Origin: Arthrobacter globiformis
GTDB taxonomy: Bacteria; Actinomycetota; Actinomycetes; Actinomycetales; Micrococcaceae
NCBI RefSeq assembly: GCF_030818015.1
Contig: NZ_JAUSZX010000003.1
Coordinates: 62,001 to 126,000 of the forward strand
Length of the DNA: 64,000 nucleotides
Direction of reading: 5' to 3'
Below, one piece after another: positions 52,875 to 60,471 of this stretch. The notes beneath the pieces were generated by a model, which saw only the letters and a program-made list of their open reading frames with translations, was not told where the DNA came from and did not search any database. Both the position numbers and the translations under genes were made by a program. How positions within the stretch are numbered: the stretch's first letter is position 1; each line of letters opens with the position of its first letter.

Positions 52875-53732
52875 TCAGTTGCCGGCCGAGACGAATGTCT
52901 GTGTCATTTCGCCGATGCCCTCGATCCGGGAGACCAAGGTTTCTCCGGGCTGGATGAAACGCTTCGGACTCCGGCCCACGCCGACCCCGGCAGGGGTGCC
53001 GGTGAAGATGATGTCCCCCGGCAGCAGGGTCACCGTTGCGGACAACCCCTCGATCAGGGCCGGGACGGAAAAGATCAGCTCCGAGGTGCGGCCTTTCTGG
53101 AGTTCTTCACCATCCAGGCTGCAGCTGAGTTCCAGGTCGTCGGGGTTCGAGAACTCGTCCGGGGTGACCAGCCAGGGTCCGACAGGGCCGAAGCCCGGGA
53201 AGGACTTGCCCAGCCCGAACTGCGGTGCCGGGCCACGGAGCTGGGAGACCCGCTCGGAAATGTCCTGACCAATCGACAGGCCTGCCACATGGTCCCAGGC
53301 GTCCGCCGCGGGAACGTTCCGGGCTTCCTTGCCGATCACCGCCACGAGCTCCACTTCCCAGTCCACGTTCCCACCCTCAGGGATGACCACGGTCGTGTCC
53401 GGGCCGGTGATGCAGGTGGGGAACTTCGTAAACACCGGCGGGAGGGTGTCCGGCTGCGCGAACCCCGACTCCTTCGCGTGCTCCGAGTAGTTCAAACCAA
53501 TCGCGAACACCTGACGCGGCGCCGGAGACGGCGAGCCCAGCCACGACCGGTCAAACGACACGTCGGCAGGGGTGTCAGCCAGAGTTCCGGCCCAGGCCCG
53601 GAACTCCTCCCACCGCTCATAAACACCCGCCAGCCCCGGACCGAACCGGCCCCCGCTGGCAGCCTCAACATCAAGACCAGCCTCATCAGAAACCAGCAAA
53701 ACAGCTCGGTTATCAACGTTGGCAATACGCAC
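52875..53732 (-). CDS. Fumarylacetoacetase-family hydrolase, copy 2
   Basis: A 285-aa protein identical in translation to the copy at 48106-48963, including metal ligands Glu127, Glu129 and Asp157. Identity to copy 1 ends 11 bases before the start codon, so the ribosome site (AACTCCTC on the plus strand, i.e. GAGGAGTT) is shared but the promoter is not: this copy lacks the AT-rich operators and follows the DoxX gene by 69 bp, as an internal gene of operon 2. Confidence 0.88.
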   Translation of the reverse strand: MRIANVDNRAVLLVSDEAGLDVEAASGGRFGPGLAGVYERWEEFRAWAGTLADTPADVSFDRSWLGSPSPAPRQVFAIGLNYSEHAKESGFAQPDTLPPVFTKFPTCITGPDTTVVIPEGGNVDWEVELVAVIGKEARNVPAADAWDHVAGLSIGQDISERVSQLRGPAPQFGLGKSFPGFGPVGPWLVTPDEFSNPDDLELSCSLDGEELQKGRTSELIFSVPALIEGLSATVTLLPGDIIFTGTPAGVGVGRSPKRFIQPGETLVSRIEGIGEMTQTFVSAGN

Positions 53733-53801
53733 AAAAACTCCTCTTCAAGGGGGACAGTTATCAGCCGGTGGACGGGACTGTCCGTGCCGGCGGGCGGGTG
53801 G

Positions 53802-54302
53802 CTATGCCGGTTTCCTGGCGGTTCGGGTGGTCCGGATGAGCAGCGGGCTGGCGCCGATGAAGCTGAGGGCGGCGGCCGCTGCTGTGTATCCCATTCCGGT
53901 GAAGTCAGGTAGGGCGAGTGCCTGATCGACTGAGTAGCGGCCGGGGCCGGTGACTCCGAGGCCGAGCGCGATCAGTCCGTAGAGCAGCGGCAGTTCGTAA
54001 CCGCCTTTGGCCGCCCAGATGCCGTTCTGGCGGCTCACGGACGCTGCTACAAGCATGGTGCCGAAGACGAGGGCGGTTCCCAGGATGGAGACGGTCCCGG
54101 AGGCGATCGATGCGGCCCCTGCCACTTCCAGGGTTCCGGCCACCGCCACCATGAGAGGCGCTGGCCGCAGCCCCCAGGCCGCGAACAGCGGTGCCGTGCC
54201 TTGGATTCCTCCGCCGCCGAACCAGCCGAAGAGCTTCTGCGTACCGTGGCAGGCAACGAGCACCGCAAGTACCACTCTGAGCAGCAAGATCCCTTCATCC
54301 AC
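53802..54302 (-). CDS. DoxX-family membrane protein
   Basis: A 166-aa membrane protein with four helices and the DoxX signature LRVVLAVLVACHGTQKLFGWFGG near the N-terminus, where the charged residues and the GHG/Q-K-L-F pattern are typical. The start is GTG at 54302, preceded by GGAAAG. DoxX proteins occur with catabolic and redox genes; their exact function is not settled. It lies between the ABC ATPase and FAH copy 2 genes. Confidence 0.88.
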   Translation of the reverse strand: MDEGILLLRVVLAVLVACHGTQKLFGWFGGGGIQGTAPLFAAWGLRPAPLMVAVAGTLEVAGAASIASGTVSILGTALVFGTMLVAASVSRQNGIWAAKGGYELPLLYGLIALGLGVTGPGRYSVDQALALPDFTGMGYTAAAAALSFIGASPLLIRTTRTARKPA

Positions 54303-54341
54303 AATGTTCTCTTTCCATCAGATCGGGGTTCCGGGGCTGGC

Positions 54342-55151
54342 TCATGGCTGCTGCCGGCGGACGAGGCCGAGGATGTGGGCGCGGAGGTCAGCGAACTCCC
54401 GGGTGGATTTGGTTGCTACCTGGTCCCGCGGGTGGGGCAGGTTCACGGGGACGATCTCACTGACGCTGGTGGGGGTGCCGGAGAGCACGATGACACGGTC
54501 TGCCAGGTAGACGGATTCTTCGATGTCGTGGGTGACGAGAAGAATCGTCATGCCGTATTTTTCCTTGATGGTGTGAGTCAGGTCTTCCAAATCGGAGCGG
54601 GTTTGGGCATCAACGGACGCGAAGGGTTCATCCATCAGTAGGACTGCGGGTTCGTAGGCGACGGCCCGGGCGATGGCTACCCGCTGCTGCATGCCGCCTG
54701 ACAGTTGCCAGGGGTGCTGGGATCCGCTGTTTTCCAGCCCGACGCTGGCGAGGGCGGCGCGGGCCCGTTCCCGCCGCTGCGTCGCTGATATTCCGGGCCG
54801 GCCCCGCAGAGGGAGCTCCACATTGGCCTGCACCGTCAACCAGGGCATCAGGGAGCGGCTGTAGTCCTGGAAGACGACGGCCATTCGTGGCGGTGGTCCG
54901 ACGACCTTGTCTTCGCCGATGAAGACTGTTCCCGCTGTGGAGGGCATCAGCCCTGCCAGGCAGCGCAGAAGGGTTGTCTTTCCGGCGCCGGACGGTCCGA
55001 CGATGCAGACGGTTTCCCGGTCGTAGACGTCAAAGCTGATGTCCCCCAGCACGGTCCGTGCGGTGGCTCCGGTGCCGTAGGTCTTGGCAAGACCTTGAGC
55101 CGAGAGTGCGCGCGCGCCGGTGAGGCTGCGTTTGATGGTTGTGTCAGTCAT
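54342..55151 (-). CDS. ABC transporter ATPase, SsuB/TauB-like
   Basis: A 269-aa ATPase with Walker A GPSGAGKTT, signature LSGGMQQRVAIARAVAYEPAVLL, Walker B LLMDEPFASVD and the H-loop LLVTHDIEE. It belongs to the nitrate/sulfonate/taurine group. The start is the ATG at 55151, preceded by GGAGGACCACA; the longer frame has no support. It overlaps the permease gene by 4 bp. It drives import with the two permeases and the binding protein encoded just upstream on the minus strand. Confidence 0.92.
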   Translation of the reverse strand: MTDTTIKRSLTGARALSAQGLAKTYGTGATARTVLGDISFDVYDRETVCIVGPSGAGKTTLLRCLAGLMPSTAGTVFIGEDKVVGPPPRMAVVFQDYSRSLMPWLTVQANVELPLRGRPGISATQRRERARAALASVGLENSGSQHPWQLSGGMQQRVAIARAVAYEPAVLLMDEPFASVDAQTRSDLEDLTHTIKEKYGMTILLVTHDIEESVYLADRVIVLSGTPTSVSEIVPVNLPHPRDQVATKSTREFADLRAHILGLVRRQQP

Positions 55152-55936
55152 TGTGGTCCTCCTTGGTCTGTTCCGCGCAGGCCACGGTGCCAGCGGAGCA
55201 GACGGTGTTCGATAATTCTGAAAAGCACGTTGGACAGGTATCCCAGGATTCCGAGGATCAGGAGGGCCGCCCACATGACGTCCATGTCGTACTGCCGGGC
55301 CGACTGGAGTTCGATGTATCCGATGCCCTCGGTGGAGGCGACGTATTCGCTGGCCACGATGAGGATCACACCGAGGGAAACACTGATCCGGATGCCTGCA
55401 ATGATCTGCGGTGACGCCGCGGGAAGGATGATGCGCCACAGGTAGTCCCGCCGTCTGATGGTGTAGCTGCGGGCGACGTCTTTGACGAGGACGTCGATGC
55501 CCCTGATTCCGTCGATGGTGTTCATCAGAACCGGCCAGAAGGCGCCGAACACGATGATGGCCACCTTCATTTCGGCCCCGATGCCGAACATGAACAGGGC
55601 AATCGGCAGCAGCGCTACGCCCGGAATGGCCCGCATGAACTCCAGCAGCGGCTGCAGCGCTGTATACAGCGCTGGCACCAGTCCCAGGAGCAGACCGATG
55701 GCGATGCCGAGGATGACGGAGACGGCGAGGCCGGCTCCGAGATTCTGCAGGCTGGGAAGGATGTCGGTTTCGAAGCGCGCCGTCATTACGGTGCCGATTT
55801 CGGTGGTGATCCGGCTAAGTGGTGGGAAGTACAGCGAGGTACTGGTGCTGCTGAGGATCCACCAGGCCAGGAAGCCGGCGACGGGCAGCCACACCTCCGT
55901 GACGAGGTTTGTCGTTTTGCCAAGGACTGCTCTCAT
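55148..55936 (-). CDS. ABC permease 1, SsuC-like
   Basis: A 262-aa membrane protein with six helices and the BPD-type EAA loop near residues ~150-170 (DVLVKDVARSYTIRRRDYLW, RIILPAASPQIIAGIRISV). It is similar to SsuC/TauC permeases. It is paired with a second permease, encoded 4 bp overlapping, so the importer probably has a heterodimeric channel. Confidence 0.9.
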   Translation of the reverse strand: MRAVLGKTTNLVTEVWLPVAGFLAWWILSSTSTSLYFPPLSRITTEIGTVMTARFETDILPSLQNLGAGLAVSVILGIAIGLLLGLVPALYTALQPLLEFMRAIPGVALLPIALFMFGIGAEMKVAIIVFGAFWPVLMNTIDGIRGIDVLVKDVARSYTIRRRDYLWRIILPAASPQIIAGIRISVSLGVILIVASEYVASTEGIGYIELQSARQYDMDVMWAALLILGILGYLSNVLFRIIEHRLLRWHRGLRGTDQGGPQ

Positions 55937-56718
55937 GCGCTTATTCCTCTCACGGAGGGGTGCCAGAAAAGGACCCGTCGGGACATGTAGTTCAGTCCGA
56001 GGTAGGCGGCGATTCCAACGAGGCCGATGAGGAGCACGTAAGCGTACGTGGGGGCCAGGGCGCCGCCGGTCTGGGCCATGACCATTTCCATACCGATCCC
56101 TGGCGCGGAGCCAAGAACTTCACTGGAGACGGCCAGGAGCAGCCCGATGATGGCCGAAATCCTGAGTCCGGTGACGATGAAGGGCAGGGCGGATGGCATG
56201 AGGATGCTGAAGACGGAGCGGGCCGGCGTGAAGGAGTAGGACCTGGCTGTGTCGAGGAGGACGCGGTCGGTGTCACGTACCCCGTAGGCCGTCTGGACGA
56301 GGATGGGCCAGAAGGCACCGTAGACAATCAGGACCACTTTCATCTCCATCGTTGCGCCGAAGAGCAAAAGGATGACCGGGATCACGGAGACTGAGGGGAT
56401 GGTGCTGAGGAAATCGATGAGAAGCCTGGTGGACCGGTAGAGGAAACCAATCCTGCCCAGAAGCATTCCGAGCGGGATCCCTGCTGCAGCGGCGATCAGG
56501 ACTCCGATCACCCAGCTCATCATGGTGTCGCCGAGCGCCTGCCAGAATCCGGGGTCACCGAGCAGCGTTACCAGGGCCTGGACGGTGCTTGTCATGCTGG
56601 GGAAGACCGATGAGGGCAGAAGCCCGGTCTGGCTGCCGAATTCCCATGCGGCCAACGCTACGGCGATTGTGAGGGCGCCGGAGCCTTTTCTGCCGTAGCG
56701 GATCAGTTGGCGGGCCAT
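55933..56718 (-). CDS. ABC permease 2, SsuC-like
   Basis: A 261-aa protein, six membrane helices, EAA loop at DRVLLDTARSYSFTPARSVF, SILMPSALPFIVTGLRISA. It is a diverged relative of permease 1; two different permeases are unusual for SsuABC-type importers, which mostly use a homodimer. It follows the binding-protein gene by 2 bp. Confidence 0.9.
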   Translation of the reverse strand: MARQLIRYGRKGSGALTIAVALAAWEFGSQTGLLPSSVFPSMTSTVQALVTLLGDPGFWQALGDTMMSWVIGVLIAAAAGIPLGMLLGRIGFLYRSTRLLIDFLSTIPSVSVIPVILLLFGATMEMKVVLIVYGAFWPILVQTAYGVRDTDRVLLDTARSYSFTPARSVFSILMPSALPFIVTGLRISAIIGLLLAVSSEVLGSAPGIGMEMVMAQTGGALAPTYAYVLLIGLVGIAAYLGLNYMSRRVLFWHPSVRGISA

Positions 56719-56720
56719 GG

Positions 56721-57707
56721 TCAGGCCTTGGGAACAACGAGTGTGTCGACGTCGATCTTGCCCTTCACGAAGCCGTACTTCGTGATGAGTTCGGACCAGA
56801 TCCGGGCGCGGTCGGCGGTGAAGTCGGAATTGAACTCCGGAAGCTGCATGACTGCTGCCAGGTCCTTGGGCGTTCCGCTGAAGGACGGGAGGAGAGCCCT
56901 GACGGCGTCCGGGTTTTTGGCGGCGTAAGCGGTTGCCTCGTCGACTGCGGCCTTGAAGTTCTCCACGGTGGTGCGGTTGCCGCCGAGGAATTGTTCGGTG
57001 GTTGCCAGGACGAATTGCAGGGCGTGGGGCACGGCAACCGCGCCGGGGGAGAGGATGTAGCGTGCCCCGGCTGCTTCGGCGGCATTGGTGAAGGGGGAAA
57101 TGGTATTGATGGCGTCAACCTGGCCTCTTTCCAGCGAGTTGAGCATGCTGTCCAGTGGCACTTCCAGGAACTTGATGCGGCTGCTGTCCAGGCCTGACTT
57201 ATCGAGTGCGACACGCAGCGAAAGCTCGCCGGCGCCTCCGAGGCCGCTCACTCCGATGGTCTTGCCATTCAGATCCGAAAGTTCCCGGATGGGGCTGTTC
57301 TTGGCCACGTAGACCTTACCCGGATCCTGGGCCGGCTTGTCAGTGGTGACAGTGGTGGTCCCAAAGAGCCGCAGCGGGATTCCGGCCGCGGACGCCTGCA
57401 TAGCATCAACGTTGGCGAGCACGCCGATTTGGGCGGCTCCTGAAACCAGCGCCGGGATGCTCGCCCCCATGGTAGGGGCCGGGGTGATCTTGACGTTAAG
57501 TCCATGCTTCTTGAAGAGACCCTTTTCTTGTGCGATGTACAGGGGCGCGGAGTCGACGATTGGCGCGAGAGTCACCGTGATGCTCGTGGTGCCATCAGCG
57601 GAAACTGTGGTCGGTTTGGCTCCAGCAGAGGAGCAAGCTGTGCCGGTCGCGGCAAGTACCAACGCGATCGCGCCAGCGGCAACGGTGCGGTAGATGGTGG
57701 TGGTCAT
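56721..57707 (-). CDS. ABC substrate-binding lipoprotein
   Basis: A 328-aa binding protein with a lipoprotein-type signal peptide (VAAGAIALVLAATGTACSSAG; Cys ~25) and a periplasmic-binding fold of the SsuA/NMT1 group (APLYIAQEKGLFKKHGLNVK; GKTIGVSGLGGAGELSLRVA; FLEVPLDSMLNSLERGQVDA). It is the first gene of operon 2, and the AT-rich operator candidate at 57775-57799 lies ~70-90 bp upstream. The ligand is unknown; related proteins bind sulfonates, nitrate, taurine, aromatic acids or thiamine precursors. Confidence 0.9.
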   Translation of the reverse strand: MTTTIYRTVAAGAIALVLAATGTACSSAGAKPTTVSADGTTSITVTLAPIVDSAPLYIAQEKGLFKKHGLNVKITPAPTMGASIPALVSGAAQIGVLANVDAMQASAAGIPLRLFGTTTVTTDKPAQDPGKVYVAKNSPIRELSDLNGKTIGVSGLGGAGELSLRVALDKSGLDSSRIKFLEVPLDSMLNSLERGQVDAINTISPFTNAAEAAGARYILSPGAVAVPHALQFVLATTEQFLGGNRTTVENFKAAVDEATAYAAKNPDAVRALLPSFSGTPKDLAAVMQLPEFNSDFTADRARIWSELITKYGFVKGKIDVDTLVVPKA

Positions 57708-57774
57708 GTTCTGTCCTGTTCTGGGCTTATCAGGGGAGGAAGGCTTTCAGTTCCGGGGAGAGTACGCAGGCAAG

Positions 57775-57799
57775 TGATCATTATCATTATGATGATTTA
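57775..57799. promoter_or_regulatory. AT-rich operator candidate O5 before operon 2
   Basis: TGATCATTATCATTATGATG followed by ATTTA, an AT-rich palindrome of the same type as O1 to O4. It lies 68 bp upstream of the ABC binding-protein start. Confidence 0.65.
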
Positions 57800-57838
57800 C
57801 AGCGACCTTGGGTACCCTTATTTTTCGGCGGTTGGAGG

Positions 57839-59027
57839 TTACGCGGGCAAGTTTCCGTGGATTTCTGCGGTGACCCGGGATGCGGCCTGGAGGAGGGCTG
57901 CCTGATACTCGGCGCGCTGTGCACCGTCTCCTCGCGCGCGGTCGTTAAGGGTCAGGATCAGGACCACTCGTCCGTCGCGGTCGAAGACGGGCGCGGAGAT
58001 GCTGTGCACGGGCGATCCTGTCGAACCGTCCCCGGACAGCGCGTAGTCGCCGGCCACCGCCCCGAGCAGCGCGTGCAATTCGCGGTCAGTGGACGGCAGG
58101 GGGCCTGTTGCAGCCATCCTGCTGACGACCGATTCCATGGCGTGCAGCCGTTCATCGTCTGGGGTGGCAGCCCACCCCTGCTGCCGGATTTGCTCAAGAT
58201 GCTCCTCGAAGTGCTCCCGAAGCTCGGGCTCCGGGTGGGCGACGGACCGGGAGATCCAGGCGTCTACAGACTCCGGCCCCGCCCAGGCGACAAATAGGGC
58301 GCCCATCGGCGCCACAAGAGGCAGCCGCAGGCCAACCTTGCTGAAGTCCAGGTCTGAGCTTCCGGCTCCGGCGTAGGCCAGTTGGATCACGTCCTCACCG
58401 ATGACGGCAGACGCGTGGCAGTCCACGCCGTAGCGTTCTGCCAGCGACTCGATCTGCGGGCGCGCCCTGTCGGCAAGGCGCAGGTGAGCCGGAAGCACCT
58501 CTTCGAAGCCGACCATGAGCGACAAAGTGGAGAATCGCCCATAGCCGCCTTGGAAAAACAGCAGGGGAGACTTGGGCTGGTCAGCTGTTCCAAGAGTGTC
58601 CACGGCCCCGATGACGATGTCGTGGTCGCCCGCTTGGTGCACGGTATCGAGCCGGCAGTCTATCCAGGCGATCGCTCCGTCCAGGACTGGTGTTCCGGAG
58701 GGGGCTGGACGCCACCGGACCTGGCTGAACTTCTCTGATCCCCGTCTGGCAAACAGGCGGCACAAGTCGTCCTGGTCGGAGGCCAGGACATTGATGCAGA
58801 ACCTTCCGGCATTCCTGATCCGCTGATAGGTTCCGGATTCCCGCATGGGAAGGAAGGCGATCAATGCAGGGTCGAGGGATACCGAGGTAAAGGATCCGAC
58901 AGTCATGCCGATCGGCCCGAGCTCGGGGTCGATCGCGGTGACGATGCAGACACCGGTGGGGTAGTGGCCCAGAACTCGGCGGAAGTACTGGGGATCCAGC
59001 GGGGGTGTCTACGGTGAGTGTATCCAT
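57839..59027 (-). CDS. Flavin reductase-IclR-domain fusion with a frameshift
   Basis: A flavin reductase of the two-component monooxygenase type fused to an IclR effector-like domain. Flavin reductase motifs are spread over two frames: from the ATG at 59027 the frame reads MDTLTVDTP and then shifts; YFRRVLGHYPTGVCIVTAID (about 58911-58986) and GMTVGSFTSVSLDPALIAF follow in the main frame, which is open from an internal ATG at 58906. A run of five C at 59001-59005 (minus strand) has one base too many; four would give MDTLTVDTPLDPQYF without interruption. Residues ~140-340 of the main frame match the IclR ligand domain (LADRARPQIESLAERYGVDC, ASAVIGEDVIQLAY). Reduced FMN would be supplied to the oxygenase encoded just upstream; the C-terminal domain may sense the substrate. 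Confidence 0.78.
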
Positions 59028-59066
59028 GACGAGTATTTCCTTACTGCTCGTGGCGTCGAAGGGCCG

Positions 59067-60281
59067 CTAGATCATGCGCCGGTTTTCGAGGGTCTGCAGT
59101 CCGAGCGTGAACTCCCCGTGCAGTTCGAAGCCGACTTCGCCCAGGACACCATGGGCGAGGATGGTGTTGATGTCGCGCAACAGCCGTGCGAGGAGCCCGT
59201 CCTCTGCGATGGCCTGAGCCCCCGTGTGGCGGAAGGCCCGCGTGATGACCTGGTGGGCTGTCTTACCTGCAAACGACGATGCCGTCTGCATGAAGTCCAG
59301 CAGTTCCAGGTCGACGTCGCCGCCGCCGGCCAGTGCGTCGTGGACGCGCTGATTGGCCTGGATGGCCAGCGCACGGGCCGCGCGTAACTGCGCATCAAGT
59401 TCTCCCAGCTCCCGCTGGAACCAGGAAGACTCGGCAAGGCTGGCCGAGGCGCCGATGTTGATCCGGCTGCCGCGGCGCTTGGTCGGGGCGATGGCAATAA
59501 TCTCGTCAAGTGCCCGCCGTGCGGCGCCAAGGACCATTCCCGGGTGCATCTGGAGAATGTAGGGGACCATGCCCATCCGGGCCAGGGGAGTGTCCACACG
59601 GCGCGGAATGCCCATGGGGTCGTAGATCATTTCATCCGGAACGAACACGGAATCAACGACGAAGGCCGTTGAGCCGGTGGCCTTCATCCCCAGGACGTTC
59701 CATGCGTCGAGGATCTTGAACTGCCCGGCCGGAACCAAAGCCATGCGACGTTCGGTCTGGCCGCTCCCCGAAGCGGTCCAGAACGTCGCGGAAACGTAAT
59801 CCGCGTGGTGGATGCCACTGGTGAAATCCCACCTGCCATTCAGGACATACCCGCCGTCCACCTTTTCCGCCTCGCCCGGCCGCAGTGACGCGGCATGCAG
59901 TGGCAGCCTCGAGCGGAAGACGAGCGAGGCCTGCTCGGGGGCAAGGTGAGTCGCCAGCTGGCCGGCACCTTCCAAGAGGATGGCAGAGGTCCATGCCAGA
60001 CTGGGATCAATCCGGCCTACGGCCTCAATCACCTCAAATGCCGTGACGGGATCCACCTCGTTTCCCCCCAGGTCATCAGGGGTCATGATGCCCATGATCC
60101 CCGCATCCCGCAGTGCCTGGATGGACCCGGATACGACCTTTCCCTGCCGCTGGGATTCCTGTACGCCGTCTTCAAGCAACTCACGGATGAGCTCGACCTG
60201 CTCTAGTGCGTGCCTGCGCCGTTCGAGCTGGTCTTTCGGCCAGTCCGTGGCATTGGCAGTGGTGGTGGTGGTGGCAGACAT
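59067..60281 (-). CDS. Two-component flavin monooxygenase, oxygenase part
   Basis: A 404-aa protein with the acyl-CoA dehydrogenase fold of HsaA/HpaB2-type oxygenases, which hydroxylate phenols with reduced flavin and O2. Features include GIMGIMTPDDLGGNEVDPV, VLNGRWDFTSGIHHADYVS, MKATGSTAFVVDSVFVPDEM and HTGAQAIAEDGLLARLLRDI near the C-terminus (the usual His of this group). No CoA-specific catalytic Glu is needed. It forms a unit with the reductase gene directly downstream (40 bp). The long Thr-rich start (SATTTTTANA) is unusual but has little effect. It is divergent from the STAND/LuxR regulator. Confidence 0.88.
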   Translation of the reverse strand: MSATTTTTANATDWPKDQLERRRHALEQVELIRELLEDGVQESQRQGKVVSGSIQALRDAGIMGIMTPDDLGGNEVDPVTAFEVIEAVGRIDPSLAWTSAILLEGAGQLATHLAPEQASLVFRSRLPLHAASLRPGEAEKVDGGYVLNGRWDFTSGIHHADYVSATFWTASGSGQTERRMALVPAGQFKILDAWNVLGMKATGSTAFVVDSVFVPDEMIYDPMGIPRRVDTPLARMGMVPYILQMHPGMVLGAARRALDEIIAIAPTKRRGSRINIGASASLAESSWFQRELGELDAQLRAARALAIQANQRVHDALAGGGDVDLELLDFMQTASSFAGKTAHQVITRAFRHTGAQAIAEDGLLARLLRDINTILAHGVLGEVGFELHGEFTLGLQTLENRRMI

Positions 60282-60471
60282 TGTGCCCTCTCTCTATCGG
60301 TTGGGTTGCCGCTGGGGTTACTCCCATCCTCAGCGTTGGCCCCTGAGAGGCACATCACATAAAACCTGTATCTTTGGAACAAATCATCCGAAAGATCCCG
60401 CAGGAGGCGGTGGCAACCTATTCCCGCAAGAGCGGCGGCGGGATCAGATGAGCAAACTGCGTGGAGGACGA

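Larger units (their letters stand above)
51854..53743 (-). repeat. 1.89-kb direct repeat, copy 2
   Basis: Partner of 47085-48974 in the same orientation. The unit between equivalent points is 4769 bp and contains malate synthase and dienelactone hydrolase genes. Confidence 0.9.
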
